Translations under genes and position numbers: made by a program | The notes under the pieces: generated by a model | The model's input: the letters and a program-made list of their open reading frames with translations, nothing else | Told to the model about the DNA's origin: nothing | Database searches by the model: none | From: Nitzschia sp. pyKryTriq1 | Lineage: Eukaryota; Bacillariophyta; Bacillariophyceae; Bacillariales; Bacillariaceae | Assembly (NCBI GenBank): GCA_956465555.1 | Contig: OY101119.1 | Span: forward strand, 682,001 to 746,000 | Direction: 5' to 3' | Length of the DNA stretch: 64,000 nt | Shown here: in pieces, positions 1 through 10,444 of the stretch | Position numbering within the stretch: position 1 is the first letter of the stretch | How the letters are laid out: each line of letters begins with the position of its first letter

Positions 1-922
1 TAATTTCAGTCAAGTCAATTCTTGAGAGGTCCACGATTGTCATGGGGAGCTTGTTGTCCTGATAGTCGTCCTGTGCGAATGTGTGGTAGCGCCAACGAAG
101 GGTCAAAAAATCACTGCCATGGTAGCCCAAAGGCACGCGTTGTTGGATTTCACTCTCGTTACTCTCCTTGGCCCCAAATCGAATGCGGGGTATTTGCACA
201 CACGGTGAGGATTGTAAGCTGAAGGAGGCGCCAAGCTGGTTGATCTTTGGTAGGGAATTTGGAAGCATTCTAGCATGTTCGTGAACAAAATGGGCGACGG
301 ACCCAGGCTGGCTTGGGGGTTGCAAAAGCAAATGATCAGTCAAGTTGTATTCTCGTGCGATTTGATAATTGATGAACACAAATTCGTGCGTATCCATCAA
401 AAGTGTCCAGTGTTGGCCTTGTTGTTTGAGAGTATGCAAACACTTGTAGTGAAAGAGTCGCTGTCTCGCTCGATGTTGAGCATCGTCGGTGCTGGCCGAA
501 TAGTTATGTCCACCAGCACCACCTTGGAATACCGCTTGAAACTCCTCTGGGCTGTCATAGTCGCTCTCCTTCCATTCGAGAATGGTCATGTAATCTCGCC
601 ACCGATCCAACACAAATCGAGGAGAGGTCTGACTATTGGGATCAATAGCAATGATCAAGGTCCTCAAATTCAAAGCATGATAATGATACGCTAGCCACTC
701 TATCAAATAATGCGAGTCATCCAGGAACAGCACACACGCGGCGAACTCCTCCTGGTCTTTCTCATTGTGTTGCAAAAAGAAGGTAGGGGCCAGAAGATCG
801 TCCCACGTCAGGACAGTGTTCTGATGAGTGCTCGCAAAGAAAATGGAGTATCCACAAAGCACAAAAATCAAATAGCCTAGTACTATATTCCTTCGTGGTC
901 TCGAAACGCATATAGGATCCAT
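1..922 (-). CDS. GT92-like glycosyltransferase, type II membrane protein (partial, cut by left edge)
   Basis: An open frame of 307 codons starts at the ATG at 922 and runs off the window on the minus strand. Residues 13-31 form one hydrophobic segment after a basic N-terminus, as in a Golgi type II enzyme. Residues 64-100 hold EWLAYHY followed by a strand and a DPNSQTSP turn. This resembles the start of GT92/DUF23-type domains and of a membrane-anchored family expanded in diatoms. MDTHEF (about 176-181) sits where GT-A enzymes carry the metal-binding DxD(E) element; here the second acidic residue is a His. Inferred role: sugar transfer onto glycans in the Golgi. Donor and acceptor are unknown. 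The C-terminal half lies outside the window. Family placement is fairly sure, the exact activity is not. Confidence 0.7.
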   Translation of the reverse strand, partial: MDPICVSRPRRNIVLGYLIFVLCGYSIFFASTHQNTVLTWDDLLAPTFFLQHNEKDQEEFAACVLFLDDSHYLIEWLAYHYHALNLRTLIIAIDPNSQTSPRFVLDRWRDYMTILEWKESDYDSPEEFQAVFQGGAGGHNYSASTDDAQHRARQRLFHYKCLHTLKQQGQHWTLLMDTHEFVFINYQIAREYNLTDHLLLQPPSQPGSVAHFVHEHARMLPNSLPKINQLGASFSLQSSPCVQIPRIRFGAKESNESEIQQRVPLGYHGSDFLTLRWRYHTFAQDDYQDNKLPMTIVDLSRIDLTEI

Positions 923-1921
923 CCTGCCGGGAACAGGGATCTTTTGCTATTGCTGTATAGTACCAGGTATCATGATGTTCATAGGCGACTATTTTGGATT
1001 GTACTTGTACCGGTAGTATCGATCGTTACTTTCTGAACGCGTCCGCGTATTTGTCTTTGGTCTTCTTGACAATGAATAATGATGATAAAAGGCTGCCGGT
1101 ATGGACAATGGATACTGGTACAGCACCGGTATCTGTACTACCAGAAAATACTCGGTAGTAGAGGCAGGATGGAAGCGGCCGTCTTTCCTCCCCGTGCTCT
1201 GGTTATTTTCGAATGTTCTTCTCACCGATTTGCACATGTTTCATGCTACATACGTTATAAACATTCATGAATATAATTTTCGAAAAAGCAATTTTCGATA
1301 AGGTTACTTAAGCGATTTTGGGTATGACATGCGCGCTACGGTATGCTCTTTCACATGAAAGTAAGGTGCGATTTTGATTTTCGGGGCCCGAAAAACCTGC
1401 TCGCTTGGTGTGTGTACCGCACCGGTAGACTGAGTACCTGGTACTGTACTGGGTACAGTACCAGTACTGGGATGCCAAAGGGAATACTGCTGTACCAGGT
1501 AATATGGCCCAAGCCCTATTTCGGGTACCTCTTGTGGGATGTCACTGCTGCCCAAAAAGCGGGGAAGAATTCCGACCCAAAAGAAAATCAGAACTCGGAT
1601 CTTCGCGCGAAAAAGCCGATCCATGTCACTGGTACGAGTACAGCCAGGTGCATACGGTACAGCTGCAAGCAGCTGCGGGCTCATCAGTCTTTCCTCTACC
1701 GTACCGGTACATCATACCGCTACCGTAGCGGTACATACAGTTACCGTAGTACCTGAACCGGTATCGTATGCGCGGCTCTTTTTCATCAGTTGAGTTTTGA
1801 GGTTGTCGGCAATTTTCGCCGTCAACCTGCTGTGGTGAATCTACAGGTACGGTACCTGGTACGGTAGAGAGCAGCTCCACAAATACTACTCGAAGACACA
1901 CAAAAGTAATTGATCTTGATC
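923..1921. other. Gene-free spacer rich in GTAC/ACCGGT palindromes
   Basis: No convincing coding frame. The stretch is studded with short, mutually complementary motifs (GGTACC, GTACCGGTAC, GTACTGTAC, GTACCAGTAC), densest at 1410-1500 and 1690-1870. It lies between two divergent starts (GT92-like gene at 922, kinase at 1922), so it must hold both promoters. Confidence 0.6.
1410..1870. repeat. Cluster of GTAC/ACCGGT palindromic motifs
   Basis: Repeated near-palindromes such as GTACCGGTAC, CTGGTACTGTACTGG and GGTACGGTACCTGGTACGG occur many times within about 460 bp and could form several small cruciforms or hairpins. Similar clusters sit in other spacers of this window (for example 7796-7840, 12484-12540, 27768-27800, 45276-45365). 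They are rare inside coding sequence. Confidence 0.6.
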
Positions 1922-3356
1922 ATGGGAGGTTGTGGATCTAAAGACGCACCGGCAGCAGCGGCAGCAGCCCCTGCTCCGGCACCTGTAAGAATTTCGGATA
2001 GGTAGCTGCTTGTTTGGACTGAGACGGAACTCACTTTTCGCTGTTGTCTTATCGTTTGATGGTACTCGTAGGCGGCCAAGAAGCCCTCCGGCAAGACCGG
2101 AAAGACTGGCGGAGCAAAGAAAAGCAAGGACGCCATTGAAGATTCGTCCAGCGGAAAGTCTTTCAACGAGCTTTACAAGCTCGGCAAACCGGTAGGTGAA
2201 ATGTTGATGGTTGAGGTCATTCCCCCCCCCCCCTTTGTCAAGGACCTGTATTTTGTACGGGGTTTCCACGTATTTGCGATTATTTTTAGGTCTCACCGGT
2301 CCCTCCCCCCTTTTTGCCACTCGCTGAAAATCTATCCGAATATTTTTCGTTTTGTTTGCCGGTAATAGCTTGGAGAAGGAGCTTTCTCAGTAGTTAAAGA
2401 AGGCTCGAATCGCCAGTCCAACAAGTCGTTTGCCATTAAGATCGTGACCAAGTCAAAGCTATCGAAGGAGGATGAAATCGCTCTCAAGGACGAGATCGCG
2501 GTTCTCACCGAGTTGAAGCACAAGCACATCATCAGGCTATACGACGTTTTCGATGAGAATCAATTCTACTATCTTGTCACTGAAAAAATGATGGGTGGCG
2601 AATTGTTTGATCGAATTGTTCAAAAGAGTTACTACAACGAAAAGGAGGCACGCGATGTCTGTATAATTCTTTTCGACGCCATGCTGTACTGCCACAAGCA
2701 CAAGGTCGCCCACCGCGACTTGAAGCCAGAGAACTTGCTACTGACGGTAAGTAGACCGAGCGGGGATTATTCCTTCATTAAGACTGCCTCGTTTCTCACA
2801 GATTCTCCCTTGTTAGAGCGAAAGCGACGACTCCGACATCAAAATTGCTGATTTTGGTTTTGCCAAGAAGGTGAAAGCACCTAATTCGCTCACCACTCAA
2901 TGCGGTACACCTGGTTATGTCGCCCCGGAGATTCTAGAGGGAAAGCCATATGATACTCAGGCTGATATGTGGTCTCTTGGTGTTATTGTTTACATTCTCT
3001 TGGGAGGTTATCCGCCATTCATCGAGCAGAACCAGCGCGAGCTCTTCCGTAAGATTCGAAAGGGTCAGTATGAATTCCACGAGGAATACTGGGGACAGGT
3101 GACTGACGATGCCAAGGGCTTGATCTCGAAGCTTCTTACAGTGAGTCCCTCGCAAAGATACGATGCCGAAGGTGCTATGCGAAACGGATGGATCGGAGCT
3201 GATGCCTCGAAATTGGAGGCACAAAATTTGGGAGTGAATCTTGAGCAGATGAAGAGGTTTAACGCCAAGCGAAAGTTTAAGGCAGCTGTCAAGACGATTG
3301 TGGCTGCCAACAAACTCCAATCACTGGGTATCGACTTCAAAGCGAACTTGCAATGA
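1922..3356 (+). CDS. Ca2+/calmodulin-dependent protein kinase (CaMK I-like), N-acylated
   Basis: Four exons: 1922-1984, 2072-2191, 2369-2746 and 2817-3356, all phase 0 with GT-AG introns, giving 366 aa. The N-terminus MGGCGSK fits N-myristoylation at Gly2 with possible palmitoylation at Cys4, so membrane attachment is likely. An Ala/Pro and Lys-rich linker follows. The kinase domain begins at Leu62 (GEGAFSVV loop), with Lys85, the HRDLKPEN catalytic loop (Asp178), DFG (Asp199) and APE (225). LTTQCGTPG places Thr214 where CaMKI is phosphorylated by CaMKK. After the domain, FNAKRKFKAAVKTIV resembles the autoinhibitory/calmodulin-binding helix of CaMKI and CaMKII. There are no EF-hands, so it is not a CDPK. 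Expected role: Ser/Thr kinase in calcium signalling. Substrates are unknown. Confidence 0.88.
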
Positions 3357-3587
3357 GCGACGTCATTTCGAAGGATTTTGGCTTCTCGAGCAAAGATCCC
3401 CCCGCCCTGCAGTCTCAACTTTTGTGGCATCACACAGCACTGATTTTGTCCACACACCGTGATTCGAACCTCACCAATTCCCACGAAGTACGAGCCGACC
3501 TATTTATGACGTCAAGTAAGATAGAGTCTATATATGTTTCGATCTGAGTCAAATTATCTACGGCACTTGGAAATCGCATGGAATGCT

Positions 3588-3977
3588 TTATAGGAGCCCA
3601 TTGCTAGCCATGAATCCAAGAAAAAGCAAGAGCAGTCCTATTGTCACTGATCCGCCAAGTTTCAAGGCCTGCTCTAAACCGGTGCCGCGTTCAGGCACGG
3701 TGCTGTCTTGAATCGGGGAAGAAATGAAACCCTCCAAATATTCTTTCGAGCCGACTAGTACCTTGTCGTCGTCTCCGTCGTCCGTTTTCTTCTCAAAAAT
3801 AGGTGATCCTGCCGCTGGCGACCATCCCTTACCCAACGCTTTGGCCGGCGAAAAAGGTCCAGGGTTTCTCGTTGAGAGAAATGCGTCCACCGAACTTGCG
3901 TTCCAAATCAAGAATAACGAAAATATATGTGCCAAGAGCGCAGTGGCGATCGGAAAAACAACTGTTCCAAGTCTCAT
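3588..3977 (-). CDS. Small plastid-type precursor with C-terminal membrane helix, unknown function
   Basis: I chose the ATG at 3977, giving 129 aa. The frame stays open upstream to 4052, but the downstream Met directly precedes a strong signal peptide (MRLGTVVFPIATALLAHIF...). VDAFLSTR at about 31-38 resembles the ASAF-type cleavage motif of diatom plastid precursors, with Phe at +1. The middle is short, charged and low in complexity (KKTDDGDDDK). The last 25 residues are one hydrophobic helix (GGSVTIGLLLLFLGFMA). This suggests a small thylakoid or envelope protein. No family recognised. It converges on the kinase gene with 231 bp between stops. Confidence 0.55.
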   Translation of the reverse strand: MRLGTVVFPIATALLAHIFSLFLIWNASSVDAFLSTRNPGPFSPAKALGKGWSPAAGSPIFEKKTDDGDDDKVLVGSKEYLEGFISSPIQDSTVPERGTGLEQALKLGGSVTIGLLLLFLGFMASNGLL

Positions 3978-4586
3978 GTCCACTCGTACTACCGGTATGT
4001 ATAGTATCTCTTTCAAATGGGTCTTTATGCGTTGATCAAAACTCGATTGCACCCTAGTGTAGGTGAAAGAGGAGTCGCAAATAATAATGATGATGACGAG
4101 ATGGAGAAAATGAGTGCGCGTGTTACAGTAGCGTGTTCACGACTGAATCTCGTGACTGACTCATGCACAAAGCCCGACGAACGCAGCGACGAAGCAAGAT
4201 GGTTGCGTCGACAATGGCATACTACTAATGGCATACTATATCGTAAAGCAGCGAAAAAGTGCACTGTCTAATTTAGTTGCTACTAATAGCACACTCACAC
4301 CACGCCTACAAAATCGAATAGACACTCGCCAGTTGCAAGTAGACACCGTTTTGATCGGGGTCGCTGAGACGTCCATTCTTCGGATGAAGATGTTTTGGAT
4401 GATAGCGTGTGTTCCTCGTTGCTTTGCCTCTTTTGACTTGAAGACTGATGAAATACAGTAGTGGTAGTGACGACTTTATCAATTTATCATGCATACGTAT
4501 ATGTGGGAAGATGCAAATAGTCTCTTGCTCCTGAGGCAATATTAATATTCAGTATGACCTTTCGGTCTCAAAGGCTGTATAATCAT
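3978..4586. other. Gene-free spacer
   Basis: Only short, unconserved frames in all six readings. No RNA gene or repeat stands out. It holds the promoter of the plastid-type precursor and the 3' flank of the beta-propeller gene. Confidence 0.5.
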
Positions 4587-7303
4587 CTAAACTTGGCATC
4601 CGAGGAGGGTCTCGTCGATAGGCATAGACCAAAGAGTTTCGCCAGTCGAGAGACTCGTGCTGATAACGGTGTATTGCTTCATTGTCATGACGTTACCACT
4701 GAAAACAAAAGAGCGCTCTGGGAGCCAGTCATACCAGTAATTGCAGTTTTGGCTGGTGTAGTCGATGGTAAAGCTGTGGTCAATGTCGAAGTCTTTGGTG
4801 ATATTGTTCGCAATGTCAATGTTGAATACGCTGAAGCCCTCAAAGCTCTGCTCTAGAGGCATCGAGAGGCGCTCGCCGGTTGCCTCATCGAATTCTTGAT
4901 AAGTGTACATGCTCACTGGGATAATGAGCTTGCCAGTTCTTTCTCCCAGCGGGAGGAAACGGAATGCGCGCTCATCCCAGGACGCACTGGTACTCGACCA
5001 CGTGTTTTTCTCCTGCTCAACCACCAGGCGATCGATGAGGCTAGGCTTTGCAGAGTTCGTTGCATCGAATAGTGATATCTGGATACCGAGGATGTTCCCC
5101 GAGTCATCGGCCTCTTGTCCAACGCTGACAAGGAACTTGTCCTCGCTATCAATTGGATGAAGGTATTGCGAGAAGCCAGAGACTTTGAGCTCGCCCGACT
5201 TCTTGGGCTGCTCGTTCGACAAGTCAATGACATAGAATGGGTCGGTTTGCTCGAAAGTCACAGCGTATGCAAAATTATCAAAGAAACGGACTGCGGTGAA
5301 TATCTGTTGTTAAGAAAGGCAAAATAGGGTCAGATCGAGGTGTCCCAAACTCTTCCATTTACACAAGCATTCATCCTCGGATATCTTACCTCGTTGGGCT
5401 CTCCCAGTTGCAGACTACCAACTTCTTTCAACACAGCTCCATTGTCCGCGCTCACATCAGTTGGAACTTTGAGCACAATGATCTGGTTTATGGTGGTGGA
5501 CTCCGGTTCCGGCTCCGCTGTCTGCGCTGCTTCTTCAGTCATCGTTGCAACATCTCCTTCCAATACAGGACCTATCAACCAAGGCGTCCAAAAACTCTGC
5601 GTCGTCGCAATGCGAACGTAGCTCCCTTCGGGCTTTTCGACAAAGTCCAATGAGAAGGGATTAAGCAGATAGCCGGGGACCATGCCTACCAGTTGATGAG
5701 AAGATGCTGCCCCCTCCAGGCGGAAGCCTAGCAAGTAGGTCTTTTGAGCAGCGCGATTTTCCTCTTCGATCCAGCTCCAACCTTGATCGGCAACAATAAT
5801 CATGGAGCCCACGGCATACACCTGACCCCAAGAGCCAGTTTGGAACGTAGCGGAGATGTGGGGCTGGAGTACCTCGATGTTGTCTCCGCCGCCGACTGTC
5901 ATGTCGAAAGCAACAACTTGCGTCACAGCCTTTCCAGTGTTGTCTATGAAAAGCGTATCTTCGACGTGGTCATCTGAGACAGAATCAGCAAACAAGCTCA
6001 ATTGCGCGAGGTCAATTTCACCATTGACTCGGAGCTCATCGACAAGTTGGTCGACAAAAGACTCAACGAGCCCTTCATCAGCAAGTTGGTCCGTAACAGC
6101 CTGGACATATTCATCGTCGTCGAGCCCATCAAACTGAGGCTGCCAACGTTGAACAGGAGCCAACAAGTGCTCCCAAGTGTTGATAGAAGATTGAGTCACA
6201 ATGTAGGCATTCTCGTCAACCGAGTATGCATTGCGAAACGAGCCATTCACGTCGGTCTCGGAGACTTTTTGAAGATCTCCGCCGTTAATATCGTAGACTT
6301 GAATCCTTGTTCCTAGGTATTCGTAGAGGATTGGGACATGATCGAGATTTTGGGAATGCTCCCACCCATATCCAGAGACCACAACAGTGAGTCGATCCTG
6401 GTGAAGAAGTAGGGCTTCGATACGAGGCTTTGGATTCCACCAAATGGACGAACGAGCCGCAATGGCGGGCTCTGCATCGCCAGTAGAACCACCAGAAGTG
6501 CCAGACGACGCATCCCCACCGGAGGAGGTATCCTCAGCAAAGACTGGTGGCTCATCAACCACACCTCCGATGTAGCCTGTAATGTTCAAAGGAGGCATTT
6601 GAATCTGGGAGATGATGCCTGTTCCATCCGTAGTCCACACAACGAGATAATCAGAGTACGCGGCAAAGACAAGGTTGCCGTCTGACTTGACAAAATCCGC
6701 TCTATCAATGGTGAACTCTTGGTTGTTGGTTTCAAACGCGTCAGCATCATCGAGGAGGCCTTCGCTCGCTGCGGCGGAAGAAGAGTCTGCGGTTGGAGCG
6801 CCTTCGGCGACAAACCCGGGAGCAGCATCAATGGGGACACCCATCGACGTACCATTGCCAATCCCCTGATCACCAGCGAAATAACTTCCGCTCGCAACTC
6901 CTTGGGTGATAGCATCATTCAAGAAGAAGTTAGCAAGTTGCTTCAGGTCTTGCTTTAGGTCTTCGTTAGTGGCGTATCCTTCTGTGACTTTCTCAGAGAA
7001 CAGTGGGATTTTCACGTCGAATGGACCATTGTTCGACTCGAAGTAGAGGGGTTGAGAGAAAGTGGTGTCCTCCTTATTCGGTATGGTTTTGTTGGCCTCC
7101 AGCTGCTCTGTTTCGTCATCCTCATTTTGATTCCAGTCTGGAATGACACCGACCAAGATTGCGGCGATAACCAGCAGTCCAAAAACACCGAAACATACGA
7201 TTTTCTTGGTGGTGCTGGTGCTGGGAGACCCGGTCTCCTTTTCGTTGTTGTCTGCTTTCGACTGCTCAGGAGCAGCGCTTCCGTCGGGAACCTCGATCGC
7301 CAT
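4587..7303 (-). CDS. Membrane-anchored beta-propeller domain protein (Beta_propel/PF09826-like)
   Basis: Two exons: 7303-5390 (638 codons) and 5303-4587 (238 codons plus stop), joined at a phase-0 GTAAGA...CAG intron of 86 nt that carries an in-frame stop; total 876 aa. A cytosolic head of about 33 aa is followed by one transmembrane helix (IVCFGVFGLLVIAAILVGVI), then an acidic linker and a large extracellular or lumenal domain. That domain reads as repeated beta blades: DRADFVKSDGNLVFAAYSD, RIEALLLHQDRLTVVVSGY, then IQVYDINGGDLQKVSET. This pattern is typical of secreted Beta_propel proteins known mostly from prokaryotes. Acidic, Ser/Gly-rich inserts interrupt the fold. Likely a cell-surface or secretory-pathway protein. 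Ligand unknown. Confidence 0.75.
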
Positions 7304-8359
7304 AGTGATGTTTTTCTGGTTACGCTTTAGATTGTTTTACGAGCCAAGCCTTGAATTTGTGAGGCGTGGGTTGACAACTGATTCCTTGATAACGACGAGG
7401 AGCCCTTTGTTAACGATTCGTCCAACTGCGACTAAAGAAAGTGGAACTGTTTATGTCGATCGTTTCTAATCTGTCGCGGTCGTGCGAAATTCAAGTTCCG
7501 TTGATTGCATTAATGCTCCTCTCTTCTGTTCTCAGAAGCAGCTTCGATGGGATTTTGGGCAGGGGTGCTAATGACGAGGAGAGTTGTTGTACAGGACAGG
7601 TGGGAACCGCAGTACGTACCAGTACACCCAGCAGCAGGTACTGTATGTGGTCGATGACCGATTGTCGATGATCGATGATCGATGGGGTTCCCACGAACAA
7701 AATTAACGGACACCAACGACTAAAATGCGGCGGTTGGTACAGTTAGTAGATCCCGCCCGCTGAGCGGGCATAGTTTCGGTGGGCTTATATTTTATACTAC
7801 CGGTACGGCGGTCGGTACCAGCACATACTGTACTGGCTCCGCCTGCCTGCGTACATATGTACCTTCGCTCGATATTTATTATGGGAAACAGAAGGCTCAT
7901 CACGTTGACTTCGTGTCGATCGTGCGAATATTCTCGATTTTAAAAAAAAACAAACGACCGATGCGAAAATCACGAATGACGCGATGATGACAGAGAACAT
8001 CAAAGAAAGGCGCGATTAGTGCCGCATCAAGATGCAATTCTCAGTATTGTGAAGCACATATAAGGAGAGGAAGATTTACGAGTAACGTAGGGAAGGAGGA
8101 GTCGCCATCCGCTACTTGTAGCTTCTAAAAAAGAGCAAAAAACGATCGAATTCACTACATTCCGCATTTGATTTGATATTGTATGCCACACATGTAATGA
8201 AGACAAGACAATCCGCTAAAAGAGCATAGAGCATAGAACGCAAGATCGAATTCACTTGATTCCGCATTTGATGATTTGATGATGAAGGCAAGGCAACAAA
8301 ACTCGCTCACAAAAAGAAGAAAGCTATCCCAAAAATATTTACCGACACTGACAGCAACG
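7304..8359. other. Gene-free spacer with a local duplication
   Basis: No credible gene. It contains a CGATGATCGATG run (about 7650-7685), GTAC-type palindromes (7610-7640, 7796-7840) and an imperfect tandem duplication just upstream of the next start. Confidence 0.5.
8132..8308 (+). repeat. Imperfect tandem duplication, about 80-bp units
   Basis: Segments 8132-8216 and 8231-8308 share GATCGAATTCACT, then ATTCCGCATTTGAT, then an ATGAAG/GACAAGACAA versus ATGAAG/GCAAGGCAA stretch in the same order. The downstream copy lies in the probable 5' UTR of the cysteine-rich protein gene. Confidence 0.6.
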
Positions 8360-9652
8360 ATGATCCAATCCAGATTGGCAGCAGTCCTTCTCCTTCTCGC
8401 CCTCCCCATTGTGGCGTTGGGTGCGCTTGGTGGTCCAACCAACGACAACAAGGAGAATCGGCGTAACCTGGTATTTAGCTTATTTAATACCGAGACGAGT
8501 CACTTCTTCGGTGCACGCAAGGGGAAAAAAGCTACCAGCAACTACGCTACGAATTGCGTCAGCAACAAGGATTGCGAAGATAACAGCTACTGCGCTGCGG
8601 GCCAGTGCCTCACAATGGGAAGCTGCGAAACCGAGTGGGACTGTCGCAACCCAAGCAACAGTTATGCGATTATTGAATGCGTTGGCCCCATCCTTTGCGA
8701 TAAAAAGAAAGAGTGTCGAAGGGAATGTGGACCCCTTTGCCCTGATGGCAGCTTTGGAGTTGAGTGTGACGTCGACCCTTGCTCCGTTGCCAATGAAACA
8801 TGCAGGGGAAATTTCACTTCCTGCCAAACCGAGTCCTGTGGTGGTTGCAGTGCCCTTGTTTTTGATGATACAGGTAAGCACGAACTTTGCACCGAGAAAC
8901 CCAAGACTCCTTGCACCTCGACCACTGACTGCGGAGACTGGGAGTACTGCTCAAATGGAGTTTGCACCGAATCCGGCAAATGTTCAAGTGATGCAGACTG
9001 CTTCAACCCGGAAAATATCTACGCAACCATCCTTTGTATTGGCCCCGTCTCTTGCGATAAACAGCTGGGACAATGCGGGCGCACATGCTCCGACAGCGAT
9101 TGTCCTGATGGCCAGGCTCCTACTCAATGCCTCGTTGCTCCATGCGATGTCATTGAAAGCCCTTGCAAAGATGAAGTCGCAAGCTGCGTCGACTCCTACT
9201 GCGGTGGCTGCAATGCCTATGCCTTTGACAAGGCTGGCTACCAGGTCTGTAAAGGGAACCCTTCGGATTCGAACAATCCATCCGGGTCTGACGAGGCCTC
9301 TTGCAGCAGCGCGAAGGACTGCGCCCAGGACGAGTACTGCGCTGGCGGTGAATGCCTCCCCGATGGTCAGTGCAACGCAGACATTGACTGCAGGAATCCT
9401 GACAACATGTATGCGTTGGCAGCCTGCGTCGGTGTCATCGGCTGCTACGAAGGGGGCACATGTGGCATCGAATGCGGTGGAAGCTTTTGTCCTCCTGGGA
9501 GTGTAGAGGCCAAATGTATGACTTCGCCTTGTGCCTCGCCGCCAAAATGCCAGGAATCCTGGGAGTATTGCATCGATGATACCTGCAACGGTGAGTGTGG
9601 TGTCATCTTGCTGGATGCCGCAGGAAATGAGGTCACCTGCACGCCCGTCTAA
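8360..9652 (+). CDS. Secreted cysteine-rich protein with three tandem domains
   Basis: A single exon of 430 aa from the ATG at 8360. The frame opens 28 codons earlier, but only this Met is followed at once by a signal peptide (MIQSRLAAVLLLLALPIVALG). After a short linker come three copies of a domain of about 110 aa. Each has about 17 cysteines in conserved order: CxxxxDCxxxxYCxxGxC, then DCxNPxNxYA, then Cxxx(P/I)xxC, C(P)PxG, PC, and a closing CxGxC with a hydrophobic tail. No metal-site or protease motif is visible. All-Cys spacing suggests a disulfide-bonded extracellular or cell-wall protein. I do not recognise the family; protease-inhibitor or adhesion roles are possible but unproven. 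Confidence 0.8.
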   Translation: MIQSRLAAVLLLLALPIVALGALGGPTNDNKENRRNLVFSLFNTETSHFFGARKGKKATSNYATNCVSNKDCEDNSYCAAGQCLTMGSCETEWDCRNPSNSYAIIECVGPILCDKKKECRRECGPLCPDGSFGVECDVDPCSVANETCRGNFTSCQTESCGGCSALVFDDTGKHELCTEKPKTPCTSTTDCGDWEYCSNGVCTESGKCSSDADCFNPENIYATILCIGPVSCDKQLGQCGRTCSDSDCPDGQAPTQCLVAPCDVIESPCKDEVASCVDSYCGGCNAYAFDKAGYQVCKGNPSDSNNPSGSDEASCSSAKDCAQDEYCAGGECLPDGQCNADIDCRNPDNMYALAACVGVIGCYEGGTCGIECGGSFCPPGSVEAKCMTSPCASPPKCQESWEYCIDDTCNGECGVILLDAAGNEVTCTPV

Positions 9653-9934
9653 ATGATCATGGGCTGAAGATACTGTAGGATAAACAATATAACAAGTTGT
9701 TGCCATGTAGTTTTCCATCAATTCAATACGAGTATCAGATAGCGGGCTTGAAGTGCTATAGATCCTCCAAAAAAACCCTGGAGATTTCTCCACATTAGAT
9801 TAAACCTTCTGCTAGAGAGAGCGAAGGACGAGATCATTCGAGTCTGGTGGGAGCCTCTCCAAAACGTAGATCAGGTCGCATCGCACCAGAGAAGATTGAA
9901 AAACGGCACTCGCCCTTCTGAGATTAGTCTTCCA

Positions 9935-10444
9935 TCAAGAAAGCAAAGAACCCTTGCTGGACTTTGCTGATGTGCTCTTGAAAAAGTACCACAGATCCGC
10001 AACGCCCTCCTGAAAATCGTCCTCTTGTTTTTTCAACATGCTTTGCTGGTGAAAGTGCATGTCACGGAGTCCATGTGTGACTTTTTGGCGCATTTCTCTG
10101 TGGTCCAATTCCACGTAGCCACCTCCTTTCGTTCTTTTCAGGAATCGAGCCCCGGCCTCAAACTTGAGCATCTTGATGATCGCACTGATCACTTCGCTGC
10201 GTGAGGCTCTCGTCGTGGCACCGGTGTATCGGGGTAGGTAGATGCTGAGGGTGATGCGAAAGCGTCGGTTCCCAATCCGATTGAATGATTCACTATCTCG
10301 CCCACAGATAATATCGTAGGGCCCAATGTCTGAATCAAGTATCAGTTGTTGATTGTCCTCCGCATCAAGCATTGGAGTGTCCGCCATTGTTGTGGCGCTG
10401 GGTGATGGGGCGGCGGCATCGCTCATGTTGCTGTCGACACTCAT
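9935..10444 (-). CDS. DUF6824 domain protein
   Basis: The ATG at 10444 gives 169 aa. The frame stays open 78 codons upstream, but that part reads as UTR. Residues from about 38 carry DIICGRDSESFNRIGNRRFR, then SRSEVISAIIKML, GARFLKRTKGGGYVELD and REKVTHGLRDM-like positions. This is the diagnostic pattern of DUF6824, a domain of about 85 aa that is greatly expanded in diatoms and usually lies in small soluble, probably nuclear proteins. The ICGR...GNRRFR core is intact. The N-terminus is Ser/Ala/Met-rich and disordered; the C-terminus is a short helix with HQQSMLKKQEDDFQEG. Biochemical role unknown; DNA binding is sometimes presumed but not shown here. Confidence 0.85.
   Translation of the reverse strand: MSVDSNMSDAAAPSPSATTMADTPMLDAEDNQQLILDSDIGPYDIICGRDSESFNRIGNRRFRITLSIYLPRYTGATTRASRSEVISAIIKMLKFEAGARFLKRTKGGGYVELDHREMRQKVTHGLRDMHFHQQSMLKKQEDDFQEGVADLWYFFKSTSAKSSKGSLLS

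Noticed and set aside
1922-3356. CDPK (calcium-dependent protein kinase)
   Set aside because: The coding region ends after the CaM-binding-like helix and has no EF-hand loops.
8409-9506. 365-codon plus-strand frame inside the cysteine-rich gene
   Set aside because: It is a frame shadow: Ala/Ser/Arg-rich, no signal peptide, while the other frame shows regular Cys repeats.
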